NCBI GenBank assembly: GCA_963848475.1
Contig: CAWKDW010000021.1
Location: forward strand, 310,001-374,000
DNA from: Solirubrobacter sp963848475
Lineage (GTDB): Bacteria > Actinomycetota > Thermoleophilia > Solirubrobacterales > Solirubrobacteraceae
Reading direction: 5' to 3'
Length of the DNA: 64,000 bases
The translations under genes and the position numbers were made by a program. Positions 49,285-57,668 of this stretch are shown here, one piece after another (position 1 is the first letter of the stretch; each line of letters starts with the position of its first letter). The notes beneath the pieces are model-generated. The model saw nothing but the letters and a program-made list of their open reading frames with translations, had not been told where the DNA came from and did not search any database.

Positions 49285-50009
49285 GGAGTTCCGGGATCGC
49301 GAGCGGGCCGAGTCGTTCGGCTCGATCGCCGAGCAGTACGACCGCTATCGCCCCGCGGCGCCCGCGGCGCTGCTGGACGAGTTCGCCGCGCCTGCGCCCT
49401 CGCGGGTGCTCGACGTCGGCTGCGGCACGGGCAAGCTCGCCCGCGGGCTGGTGGAGCGCGGGCTGACGGTGCTCGGCATCGAGGTCGACGAGCGGATGGC
49501 GGCGATCGCTCGCGGGCACGGCGTCGAGGTCGAGGTCGCCGCCTTCGAGGACTGGGACGACGGCGGGCGGACGTTCGACCTGATCACGTGCGGCGACGCC
49601 TGGCATTGGATCGACCCGGCGCGCGGCTGGCGCAAGATCGGCGTCGTGCTGCGGCCCGGCGGGACGGTCGCGCGCTGCTGGAGCGACTACCGGGTCGATG
49701 GGCCGCTGCGCTCTGCCCTGGAGGCCGTGTACGCGCGCGTCCTGCCCGACGTCGACCACGGCGGCCCCAAGCACGGACGCGACGAGGCCGACCCGCGGGT
49801 CGAGAACCGCACCTACCCCTGGGAGCGGACCTACAGCGCCGACGGAGTGGGTGGGACTGATCTCGACCTACAGCGTCCATCAGATGCTCCCGCCCGCCCG
49901 GCTGGCGGAGCTCCAGGCCGCGGTGCGCGCGGCGATCACCGCCGCCGGCGGGACCGTCCACGTCAGCGGCTGGACGCTCGTCAGTCGTTCGCGTGCAGCG
50001 CCGCGTTGA
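49277..50009 (+). CDS. Class I SAM-dependent methyltransferase, +1 frameshift
   Basis: A 243-aa methyltransferase after correction. N-terminal AEQYDRYRPAAP and SAM motif VLDVGCGTGKLARGL match the methyltransferase 11 family. An extra G at 49844-49845 separates WERTYSAD from EWVGLISTYSVHQML. TTG 49277 overlaps the aminotransferase end. The 3' end overlaps the convergent dapD by 29 bp. The substrate is unknown. Confidence 0.82.
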
Positions 50010-50934
50010 GCCCGGCCCAGTTGCCGGAGCGCGGCAGCGCCTCGACCGTGCCGGTGCGCGAGTTGCGCCGGAAGAGCAGGCCGCTCGCGCCGCTGAGGTC
50101 GCGGCCCTTGACGACCTCGCCGTCGGGCAGCGTGACCAGCGTCCCGCCTGTGACGTAGAGCCCGGCCTCGACCGTGCAGTCGTCGCCGAGCGAGATGCCG
50201 ATCCCGGCGTTGGCGCCGAGCAGGCAGCGCTCGCCGATGCTGATGACCTCGTTGCCGCCGCCGCTCAGCGTGCCCATGATGCTCGAGCCGCCGCCGACGT
50301 CGGAGCCGTCCCCGACGATCACGCCCGCGCTGATTCGGCCCTCGACCATCGAGGTCCCGAGCGTGCCCGCGTTGTAGTTCACGAAGCCCTCGTGCATCAC
50401 GGTCGTGCCGTCCGCGAGGTGCGCGCCGAGGCGGACGCGGTCGGCGTCGGCGACCCGCACGCCCGACGGCGTGACGTAGTCGGTCATGCGCGGGAACTTG
50501 TCGAGCGAGAAGACCTGCAGCGGCGCGCCGCTGGTGCGAGCGCGCAGCTGGACCTGCGTGAGGTTGGCCGGGTCGACGGGTCCGGCGCTCGTCCAGGCGA
50601 CGTTCGGCAATGCGCCGAAGATGCCGTCCATGTTGATCTCGCGCGGCTTGACGAGCCGGTGCGAGAGCAGGTGCAGGCGCAGATAGGCGTCGGGCGCGCC
50701 GTCCATGGGCGCCTGCAGGTCCGCGATCACCGTGAGGACCGGGGCCTGGCGGACATCGCGGAGCTGATCGCTGCGCTGCGCGCCCGGGAGGCCGAGACGC
50801 TCGGCGTCCTCGGCATTCAGCTCGCTGAAGCCGGCCGGGTGTCCGCCGTCCCCGAGCGCCGGCGCCGGATAGAAGACCTCGAGCACGCGGTCGCCCGAGA
50901 AGGTCGCGAGGCCCGCGCCGTGTGCTCCGCTCAC
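49981..50934 (-). CDS. dapD: Tetrahydrodipicolinate N-succinyltransferase DapD
   Basis: A 317-aa acyltransferase with a left-handed beta-helix (hexapeptide repeats from about 200 to 290, such as GRISAGVIVGDGSDVGGGS). It succinylates tetrahydrodipicolinate in the succinylase route to diaminopimelate and lysine. The actinobacterial DapD type has the N-terminal VLEVFYPAPALGD. GTG 50934 overlaps the stop of the NmrA-like gene. With dapE, dapC and dapF, the late route is nearly complete in 5 kb. Confidence 0.9.
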   Translation of the reverse strand: MSGAHGAGLATFSGDRVLEVFYPAPALGDGGHPAGFSELNAEDAERLGLPGAQRSDQLRDVRQAPVLTVIADLQAPMDGAPDAYLRLHLLSHRLVKPREINMDGIFGALPNVAWTSAGPVDPANLTQVQLRARTSGAPLQVFSLDKFPRMTDYVTPSGVRVADADRVRLGAHLADGTTVMHEGFVNYNAGTLGTSMVEGRISAGVIVGDGSDVGGGSSIMGTLSGGGNEVISIGERCLLGANAGIGISLGDDCTVEAGLYVTGGTLVTLPDGEVVKGRDLSGASGLLFRRNSRTGTVEALPRSGNWAGLNAALHAND

Positions 50935-51794
50935 TTGTCCTCCTTGAACGAGTCGGCGTGGTCGGCGGCGAAGGCGTCGAGGTCGCGCGGATCGCGGTCC
51001 AGGACGTCCTTGACGCCGGAGGTGACCATCTGCGCGCCGCCGGCGGCGTAGACCTCGAAGAGTTCGACCAGCCCCTCGGCGTTCCACGGCGGGACGCCGG
51101 CACGGACGAGTTCGCGCTTGAGGGTCTCGACCGGGATCTCCTCGACCTCGATCTCGCGGCCGGCGGCCGCGAAGACCCGCTTGGCCTGGTCGCGGTAGGA
51201 GACCGCCTCCGGGCCGCTGAGGCCGTACGCCTTGCCCTCATGGCCGTCCTCGGTCAGTGCGACCGCGGCCACCTCGGCGACGTCACGGGCGTCGACGACG
51301 CTGAACGCGGCGTCGGGGACCGGCGAGTAGAACGTCCCGTCGAGCACCCGCGCACCCCAGGCCAGCGTGTTCTGCATGAAGCCCGTCGGCCGCAGCAGCG
51401 TCCAGGACATGCCGGACTGCTTGAGCGCGGCCTCGACCTTGGCGTGGGTGCGGGCGAAGCGCTGCGGCGCCTCGGGCGAGGCGCCGATCACCGAGAGCTT
51501 GACGACGTGCTTGACGCCCGCCTCCTTCGCGGTCTCCAGGAACGCCTGCTCGAACTCGGACTGCATCGGGCTGATCGGCGAGACGAGGTAGGCGCGCTCC
51601 ACGCCCTCCAGCGCAGGGCCGAGCGTGCGCGGATCGCCGAGGTCGCCGGTGGTGGGCTCGAACCCGAGGTCGCGCAGATGGTGCGCCTTCGTCTCGTCGC
51701 GCACGAGCGCGCGGGCCTCGGCGCCACGGGCCTTGAGCGCACGCAGGACCTCCATCCCGGTCGTGCCGGTCGCTCCGGTCACCAGCAGCGTCAT
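50931..51794 (-). CDS. NmrA-like NAD(P)-binding protein
   Basis: A 287-aa atypical short-chain dehydrogenase. The dinucleotide motif is VTGATGTTGMEVLRAL at the N-terminus; KLSVIGASPEAPQRFARTH and LLRPTGFMQN are typical of NmrA/quinone-reductase-2-like proteins, which may sense redox state. It lies between dapF and dapD with ATGA and GTGA overlaps on either side, although no role in diaminopimelate synthesis is known for this family. Possibly a redox sensor or unrelated passenger. Confidence 0.87.
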   Translation of the reverse strand: MTLLVTGATGTTGMEVLRALKARGAEARALVRDETKAHHLRDLGFEPTTGDLGDPRTLGPALEGVERAYLVSPISPMQSEFEQAFLETAKEAGVKHVVKLSVIGASPEAPQRFARTHAKVEAALKQSGMSWTLLRPTGFMQNTLAWGARVLDGTFYSPVPDAAFSVVDARDVAEVAAVALTEDGHEGKAYGLSGPEAVSYRDQAKRVFAAAGREIEVEEIPVETLKRELVRAGVPPWNAEGLVELFEVYAAGGAQMVTSGVKDVLDRDPRDLDAFAADHADSFKEDK

Positions 51795-52618
51795 TCGGCC
51801 TCCATATGTGTCTTGAACTCCTCGCTCAGTTGGCCACGGTAGATCGGTTCTGCCCAGCCCGTGAGATCCACGTGCAGGGACTCGTCGACGTCGACGGTCA
51901 GCTCGCCGCCGTCCAGATGCACGGTGACAGGCGAGTCGCCGCCCCGGATCACATGGGCGACCGCGGCGCCGCTCGCGCCGGTCCCGCTGGAGAGGGTCTC
52001 CCCCACGCCGCGCTCGAAGATCCGGGCGCGGATCGCGTCCGGCGCGAGCTCGCGCCAGAAGCTGACGTTGGTGCGGTTCGGGAAGATCGGCGCGTTCTCG
52101 ATGTGCGGGCCGAGCGCCTGCAGATCGAGGGCATCAGGGTCCTCGACGCGGATCGCGCACTGCGGGTTGCCGATCGCGACGTGCTGGAAGCGGAAGGTCT
52201 GGCCCGCGGCCTCGATCGCTCCCTGGCCGTCACGCGGGCCGGTCGGAAAGCCGGGCGACGTCAGAGTCGCGCGGCCCATGTCGACCCGGCAGGTCGTCGG
52301 CGAGGTGATCGTCGGCCGGATCTCGCCGGCGAGGGTCTGGATGCTGAACGTGTCCGCCTCGGTCCAGCCGGAGCGGCGCAGGTACAGGATCGCCTCGCGT
52401 GCGCCGTTGCCTGACAGCTCGGCCTCCGAGCCGTCCGGGTTGAAGATCCGAAGGCGCGCGACGTAGCCCGGCTCGTCGGGCTGTGTGAGGACGAGGACGC
52501 CGTCGGCGCCCGGCCCGAAGTGCGGGTCGCAGAGCCGCCTGACCTGCCCCGCGGTGAGCCGCGCCTCCTCGAAGATGAGGTAGTCGTTGCCCAGTGCCTG
52601 CCACTTCTCGAAGCGCAC
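51791..52618 (-). CDS. dapF: Diaminopimelate epimerase-like protein with both catalytic Cys replaced by Ser
   Basis: A 275-aa DapF-fold protein. Family features include KWQALGNDYLIFE, GADGVLVLT, the pattern NPDGSEAELSGNGAREA and the C-terminal ERGVGETLSSGTGASGAAVAH. In functional DapF the two catalytic residues are cysteines (CGNG and CGTG); here Ser69 (TCA) and Ser211 (AGC) take those places. Either the clade uses serine chemistry or the protein no longer epimerises LL- to meso-diaminopimelate. GTG 52618 is five bases after the miaA stop. Confidence 0.87.
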   Translation of the reverse strand: MRFEKWQALGNDYLIFEEARLTAGQVRRLCDPHFGPGADGVLVLTQPDEPGYVARLRIFNPDGSEAELSGNGAREAILYLRRSGWTEADTFSIQTLAGEIRPTITSPTTCRVDMGRATLTSPGFPTGPRDGQGAIEAAGQTFRFQHVAIGNPQCAIRVEDPDALDLQALGPHIENAPIFPNRTNVSFWRELAPDAIRARIFERGVGETLSSGTGASGAAVAHVIRGGDSPVTVHLDGGELTVDVDESLHVDLTGWAEPIYRGQLSEEFKTHMEAE

Positions 52619-52623
52619 GAGCC

Positions 52624-53511
52624 TCAGATCATGCCCATTAGCTCGGCCGCGACGTCCTCCGCCGTGCGACCGGTGGTGTCGACGAGGTGTGCTCCGGGCA
52701 GCTTGCGCAGCCACGTGACCTGGCGCTTGGCGTAGCGGCGGGTCCGGGTCTTCATGGCCTCGACGTCGCCGTCCAGCAGCTCCTGGAAGCCGAGCGCGCG
52801 GCGGGCGGTGGCCGAGGCTCCGGCCTCGTCGGCTCGCTCGACCTCCTGTTGCGCGCCGGCCGCGAGCATGGCGTCGATGCGCTGGTTGATGCGCTCGGCG
52901 AGCTCGCTGCGCTGCATGGTGAGCGCGGCGAGCAGCGTCGGATGGCGCGTGTGGGTGGTCCACAGCTGCGATGGCGCGTTCGCCGGCGGTGGCGGCTCGT
53001 GGCCCGCTTCGAGCAACTCGTGCGCGCGCAGGACGCGCTGGCGGTCGGTCGGCTCGATGCCCTGGCCCACGTGGTCCGGGAGCGCGGCATGAAGCTGTTC
53101 GATCGGCCGCTCGTCCTGGGCCCAGCGCTCGCGGATCTCGGGGGCGACCGGGGGGCGCAGGTCGAGCTCGGTGAGCGCCGCACGGAGGTAGAGGCCGGTG
53201 CCGCCGACGACGATCGGGCGCTGTCCGTTCTCGAGCAGCGCGTCGATCTCCGCGTGGGCACGCTCGGCGTAGGCGCCGGCCGAGAAGGTCTCGGTGACGG
53301 GGACGATGCCGAGCAGGCGGTGCTCGAGGCGGCGCTGCTCTTGTTGGCTCGCGGCGCCGGTGAGGATCGGCAGGCCGGCGTAGACCTGCATCGAGTCGGC
53401 CGAGACGGCCACCGGGTCCTCGCCGCGCTCGCGCAGGCGCTCCGCCAGCGCGAGCGCGACGGCGGTCTTGCCCACGCCGGTGGGCCCGAAGATGGCGATG
53501 ACCTCTGACAC
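52624..53511 (-). CDS. miaA: tRNA dimethylallyltransferase MiaA
   Basis: A 295-aa enzyme that adds dimethylallyl to A37 of tRNAs reading UNN codons; MiaB, encoded 7 kb away, then methylthiolates it. P-loop GPTGVGKTA (9-17), SADSMQVYAGLPI, and VGGTGLYLRAAL are typical. The C-terminal RYAKRQVTWLRKL is the tRNA-binding signature. GTG 53511 is 7 nt from CATACT. Heads the operon miaA-dapF-nmrA-dapD. Confidence 0.95.
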   Translation of the reverse strand: MSEVIAIFGPTGVGKTAVALALAERLRERGEDPVAVSADSMQVYAGLPILTGAASQQEQRRLEHRLLGIVPVTETFSAGAYAERAHAEIDALLENGQRPIVVGGTGLYLRAALTELDLRPPVAPEIRERWAQDERPIEQLHAALPDHVGQGIEPTDRQRVLRAHELLEAGHEPPPPANAPSQLWTTHTRHPTLLAALTMQRSELAERINQRIDAMLAAGAQQEVERADEAGASATARRALGFQELLDGDVEAMKTRTRRYAKRQVTWLRKLPGAHLVDTTGRTAEDVAAELMGMI

Positions 53512-53518
53512 GGCGAGC

Positions 53519-53524
53519 AGTATG
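53519..53524 (-). promoter_or_regulatory. -10 element CATACT for miaA
   Basis: Minus-strand CATACT ends 7 nt before GTG 53511. The divergent FIST gene has TATCGT at 53548-53553, 11 nt before its ATG. The two elements are separate here. Confidence 0.4.
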
Positions 53525-53564
53525 GCTCTGCCGCGTCAGCCCCGCAGTATCGTCACCGTCACAC

Positions 53565-54728
53565 ATGCCCGTCCGCATCGGAACCGGCCTCTCGACCGTC
53601 CCGGACGCGCGCACAGCGGCGCTGGAGGCGGCGTCCGCGGCGTCCGCGGAGCTCGACGGCGCCCCCTGCGGGCTGGTGATCGTCTTCATCTCCGGGGCGC
53701 TCCTCGGCGCCTCCGAAGCGGCGCTGGAGGCGATCCACGAGGTGCTCGAACCCGACAGCCTGATCGGTTGCGCCGCGGGCGGCGTGATCGGTCACGGGCG
53801 CGAGATCGAGGGCGGCTCCGCGATCTCGATCTGGGCCGCGAGCCTGGGCGATGGACACGCCACGACGTTCCACGCTGCCGTTGAGGAGCTCGAGGAGGGC
53901 ACCGGCGCGCTGACCGGCATGGCCGACCTCACGGGCGCCGACGGCGCGATCCTGCTCGCCGACCCCGTGACGTTCCCGACCGACGCGGTGCTGCGCTTCC
54001 TGACCGAATCCGCGCCGATGCTGCCGCTGCTCGGCGGCCTCGCCTCGGGCCGGACCGCGGACGACGAGACGATCCTCTTCTTCGGCGACGAGATCGTCAG
54101 CGACGGAGCGGTCGGCGTCCGCCTCGACGGTGTCGAGATGCTGCCGATGGTCTCGCAGGGCGCGGCGCCGATCGGCCCCGAGCTGACGATCACCGCCGGT
54201 GAGGGGCACGTGATCGCCGAGCTGGCGGGCAAGCCCGCGCTCGAGAAGCTCCGCGAGACGATCGAAGCCCTCCCGCCCGACGACCTCCGGCTCGTCCAGG
54301 GCGGCCTGCTGGTCGGGATCGTCGTGGACTCCAACAAGCCCGACTACGTGCAGGGGGACTTCCTGGTGCGCGGCCTCGTCGGCGCGGACCCGGAGACCGG
54401 CCAGGTCGCGATCGCCGCCGACGTGCACCCCGGCCAGGTCGTGCGCCTGCATGCCCGCGACGCCGAGAGCGCCGACCGCGACCTCCGCGAAGCGCTCTCG
54501 ATCCGCATGACCGCGCTCGGCGGCCGCACGCCCGCCGGTGCGCTCGTCTTCGCCTGCAACGGCCGCGGGCGCAGCATGTTCGGCCGTGCCGACCACGACG
54601 CCGAGGTCGTCGCCGACGCGCTCGCCGGCGCGCCGGTGGCCGGTTTCTTCGCGGCGGGCGAGATCGGCCCTGTCGGTGGCGGCTACTTCCTGCACAGCTT
54701 CACCGCGACCGTGGCCGTGTTCGCGTGA
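53565..54728 (+). CDS. FIST domain sensory protein
   Basis: A 387-aa protein with FIST N and FIST C domains and no membrane segment. Motifs such as LIGCAAGGVIGHG (near 66), LPLLGGLASG and the C-terminal GALVFACNGRGRSMFG with GFFAAGEIGPVGG are typical. FIST domains are proposed to bind small ligands such as amino acids and usually feed signalling proteins, but none is adjacent here. ATG 53565. Confidence 0.88.
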   Translation: MPVRIGTGLSTVPDARTAALEAASAASAELDGAPCGLVIVFISGALLGASEAALEAIHEVLEPDSLIGCAAGGVIGHGREIEGGSAISIWAASLGDGHATTFHAAVEELEEGTGALTGMADLTGADGAILLADPVTFPTDAVLRFLTESAPMLPLLGGLASGRTADDETILFFGDEIVSDGAVGVRLDGVEMLPMVSQGAAPIGPELTITAGEGHVIAELAGKPALEKLRETIEALPPDDLRLVQGGLLVGIVVDSNKPDYVQGDFLVRGLVGADPETGQVAIAADVHPGQVVRLHARDAESADRDLREALSIRMTALGGRTPAGALVFACNGRGRSMFGRADHDAEVVADALAGAPVAGFFAAGEIGPVGGGYFLHSFTATVAVFA

Positions 54729-54768
54729 GCCGCGCGGCGGGTCGCGGCGCGCGTCCGGGGGCGGGCTC

Positions 54769-55560
54769 GTGAGGCTGTCCGGCGCGCGCGTACTGCTGAC
54801 GGGCGCCACCGGCGGCCTCGGTCAAGCGATCGCGCGGGCGCTCGCCGAGCGCGGGGCCGTGCTGACGTTGACGGGACGCCGCGCCGAGGTGCTCGAGCCA
54901 CTCGCGCTCGAGACCGGTGGGCGTGTGATCGTGTCCGATCTCTCGGAGCCGGACGCGCCATCGCGGCTGTTGGGCGAAGCGGGCGAGGTCGACGTGCTCG
55001 TCGCCAACGCGGGATTGCCGGGCAGCGGCCGGCTGAACTCGTTCACGACCGAGCAGATCGACCGCGCGCTGGCCGTGAACCTGCGCGCCCCGATGCTGCT
55101 CGCCCACGGTCTCACCGAGTCGATGGTCGCGCGCGGCAGCGGGCACCTGCTGTTCATGTCCTCGCTCGCGGGTCGCGCCGCCTCGCCCGGCACCTCGGTC
55201 TACTCCGCGACCAAGTTCGGCCTGCGCGGCTTCGCCCTCAGCCTGCGCGAGGACCTGGCGCCCAAGGGCGTCGGCGTCTCGGTGATCCTGCCCGGCTTCA
55301 TCAGCGACGCGGGCATGTTCGCGGAGTCGGGGGCCAAGCTGCCCTCCTACGTCGGCACCAAGACCCCGGAGGACGTGGCGCGCGCGGTCGTGAAGGCGAT
55401 CGAGGGCAACCGTGCCGAGGTGGACGTCGCGCCCTTGGCGCTGCGCGCCGGCGCCGTGTTGGCCTCGCTCGCTCCCGGGCCGGTGGGCGCGATCCAGCGC
55501 CGGATGGGCGCCGCGGCAACCGCGGACCAGTTCGAGCGCGGCCAGGCCGACAAGCGCTAG
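54769..55560 (+). CDS. Short-chain dehydrogenase/reductase
   Basis: A 263-aa classical SDR. Cofactor motif TGATGGLGQAIA at the N-terminus, VANAG, catalytic Ser in FMSSLAGRA and the active-site VYSATKFGLRG (Tyr-x-x-x-Lys). GTG 54769 has a GGGGGCGGG stretch upstream; the 40-nt gap from the FIST gene allows co-transcription. The C-terminal 60 residues resemble those SDRs that associate with membranes. Substrate unknown. Confidence 0.88.
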   Translation: MRLSGARVLLTGATGGLGQAIARALAERGAVLTLTGRRAEVLEPLALETGGRVIVSDLSEPDAPSRLLGEAGEVDVLVANAGLPGSGRLNSFTTEQIDRALAVNLRAPMLLAHGLTESMVARGSGHLLFMSSLAGRAASPGTSVYSATKFGLRGFALSLREDLAPKGVGVSVILPGFISDAGMFAESGAKLPSYVGTKTPEDVARAVVKAIEGNRAEVDVAPLALRAGAVLASLAPGPVGAIQRRMGAAATADQFERGQADKR

Positions 55561-55648
55561 CCGCGCCGGCCGCCGCGCGCTGTCGCCGGCCCGCCGGGTG
55601 CTCTCGCGGCGCGCCGCGCTCCGCGGCCGCTCCGGCTCTCGCGGGCGC

Positions 55649-55684
55649 GCCCCGCGCTCTCGCGGCCCGCCCCGCGCTCTCGCC
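55649..55684. repeat. Short tandem repeat, 20-bp unit
   Basis: CGCCCCGCGCTCTCGC occurs at 55649-55664 and again at 55669-55684, with weaker copies just before. It lies in the 297-bp gap 55561-55857 between the SDR and the phosphatase, which otherwise has only the phosphatase ribosome-binding site and a possible TCAC direct repeat. Confidence 0.5.
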
Positions 55685-55857
55685 GGCCTGCTTCGCCGCC
55701 GCTCAGCCGGACGGGGGCTCGTCCTCGGGCGGAGCCCACGCGCGCCAGCGCACCGGGTTTCGGTTGCGTGACCGCCATCACAACTCCTTCACCTCACGGA
55801 CCGCTCAGCCCGCCAGTGTCCGCCGTGCAGCACTACACACCGTAAGAGGAGGCATGG

Positions 55858-57666
55858 ATGCGCTTTAAGCGCGTAGGAACGCTCGTCGCGATTGGTTTCG
55901 TGGCCTGCGGCACGGCCGTCGCCGTCGGTCAGTCCGGTCCGGACCAGAGCGCGGACCTGAAGGCTTCGATCGACATCAACAAGCCGAAGAACATCATCCT
56001 GTTCATCGGTGACGGCATGGGCGAGCAGGAGGTCACCTCCGGTCGCTACTACGGCAAGGGTGCGACCGGCCGCCTCGCGATGGACGCGCTGAAGCTGCGC
56101 GGCGACGTCACGACCTACAACGTCGGCCCGGCGGCACAGGCGCCGTACCCGCCCAACTACGTGCCGGACTCCGCTCCGACGGCGAGCGCGTGGTCCAGCG
56201 GCATCAAGACCCTCGACGGGCGCCTCGGGCAGGGCCCGAGCTCCGGCGTCACCGTCCCGGGCACGAACTTCACGACCTACATGGAGATCGCGCGCGATCG
56301 CGGCCAGGCGACCGGCAATGTCTCCACCGCGGAGATCACCGACGCCACCCCGGCCGGTCCCTCCTCGCACATCTCCCAGCGCGGTTGCCAAGGCCCGAAC
56401 GACACGCGCACCGCGTGCCCGCTGGAGACCAAGGCCGCCGGCGGCCTCGGCTCGATCGCCGAGCAGCAGGCGGACGAGCGCTTCGACGTCGTCCTCGGCG
56501 GCGGCCGCGCCCGCTACCAGCAGCCGCTGGAAGCCGGCGGCACGAAGAACGTCATCGACTACGCGACCCAGGACCGCGGCTACAAGTACGTCGCGACCGA
56601 GGACGAGATGAACGCCGTCACGTCGCTCGCTCCCGGCCAGCGTCTCCTCGGCCTCTTCCACGCCAGCAACATGACGACCGAGTTCAACCCGCTGATCGCC
56701 ACCGACGCCGGTGCCGGCTCGCCGACGACCAAGTGCACCCCGGCCGGGCGCGGCACGGAGCCGACGCTCAAGGAGATGACCGAGAAGGCCATCTCGCTGC
56801 TTCAGGGCAACCCGAAGGGCTTCGTGCTCCAGGTCGAGGGCGCCTCGATCGACAAGCGCGACCACGCCGCCGACGCCTGCGGCCAGATCGGCGAGCTCCT
56901 CGGCATGGACGACGCCGTCGCCGTCGCGACCGAGTTCCAGCGCACCCACCCGGACACGCTGGTCCTCGTCACCGCCGATCACTCCCACACGAGCCAGATC
57001 ATCCCGGTCGGGCAGGTCCCGCGCGGCGCCTACGCGACACTGCAGACCGCCGACGGGCAGCCGATCCGCATCGCCTACGGCACCGCGCCGGCGAACGGCA
57101 GCCAGGCGCACACCGGGTCCACGGTGCCGGTCTTCGCCTCCGGCCCGCGTGCCGCGGACATCGTCGGCACGATCGACCAGACCGACCTGTTCCCGATTCT
57201 CACCAACACCCGCGCGGCAGCCGGTCCGTCTGCGCCGACGCAGGTCTCCGGCGACGTCGGCGGCGCTGTTCCCGCGACGCTTTCGCTGACCACGGCCGGC
57301 GGGGCCACGTTCGCTCCGTTCGTTCCGGGCGTGGCGAAGGACTACACCGCCTCGCTGGTGGCCAACGTCATCTCCTCGGCCGCCGACGCGACCCTGAGCA
57401 TCGCCGACCCGAGCACCGTGGCCACCGGGCATCTCGTCAACGGGACGTTCTCGCTCCCGGCCGGGCTGCAGGCCAAGGCACGGACCGGGGCCTTCGCGCC
57501 TGTCGGCGGCAGCGCCGCGCCGACATCGCTGCTGACCTGGACCGGCCCGGTGTCCAACGACGCCGTCACGGTCGACTTCAAGCAGCCCGTGGCCGCCGGC
57601 GACGCGCTCCGCACCGGAACGTACGCCAAGACGCTCACGCTCACGCTGTCGACGACCGCACCCTAA
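55858..57666 (+). CDS. Exported alkaline phosphatase (PhoA family)
   Basis: A 602-aa secreted metalloenzyme. A signal peptide covers about residues 1-24. The first metal Asp is in LFIGDGMGEQ (Asp52), the phosphorylated Ser is within YVPDSAPTASAW (Ser105 by position after Asp104, or Ser110 in the classical TAS pattern), and TADHSHTSQI supplies later metal ligands. A 130-residue C-terminal beta-rich extension (after about 460) is unusual and may bind cell wall or substrate. GAGGAGG sits 5 nt before ATG 55858. Releases phosphate from organic esters. Confidence 0.92.
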   Translation: MRFKRVGTLVAIGFVACGTAVAVGQSGPDQSADLKASIDINKPKNIILFIGDGMGEQEVTSGRYYGKGATGRLAMDALKLRGDVTTYNVGPAAQAPYPPNYVPDSAPTASAWSSGIKTLDGRLGQGPSSGVTVPGTNFTTYMEIARDRGQATGNVSTAEITDATPAGPSSHISQRGCQGPNDTRTACPLETKAAGGLGSIAEQQADERFDVVLGGGRARYQQPLEAGGTKNVIDYATQDRGYKYVATEDEMNAVTSLAPGQRLLGLFHASNMTTEFNPLIATDAGAGSPTTKCTPAGRGTEPTLKEMTEKAISLLQGNPKGFVLQVEGASIDKRDHAADACGQIGELLGMDDAVAVATEFQRTHPDTLVLVTADHSHTSQIIPVGQVPRGAYATLQTADGQPIRIAYGTAPANGSQAHTGSTVPVFASGPRAADIVGTIDQTDLFPILTNTRAAAGPSAPTQVSGDVGGAVPATLSLTTAGGATFAPFVPGVAKDYTASLVANVISSAADATLSIADPSTVATGHLVNGTFSLPAGLQAKARTGAFAPVGGSAAPTSLLTWTGPVSNDAVTVDFKQPVAAGDALRTGTYAKTLTLTLSTTAP

Positions 57667-57668
57667 GG

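Noticed and set aside
52412..52414. Selenocysteine codon explaining the missing DapF cysteine
   Set aside because: The codons are TCA and AGC, both plain serine. TGA is not involved.
52619..53689. Long upstream extension of dapF (632-codon frame)
   Set aside because: Overlaps miaA in another frame and has no domain-like sequence; DapF begins at GTG 52618.
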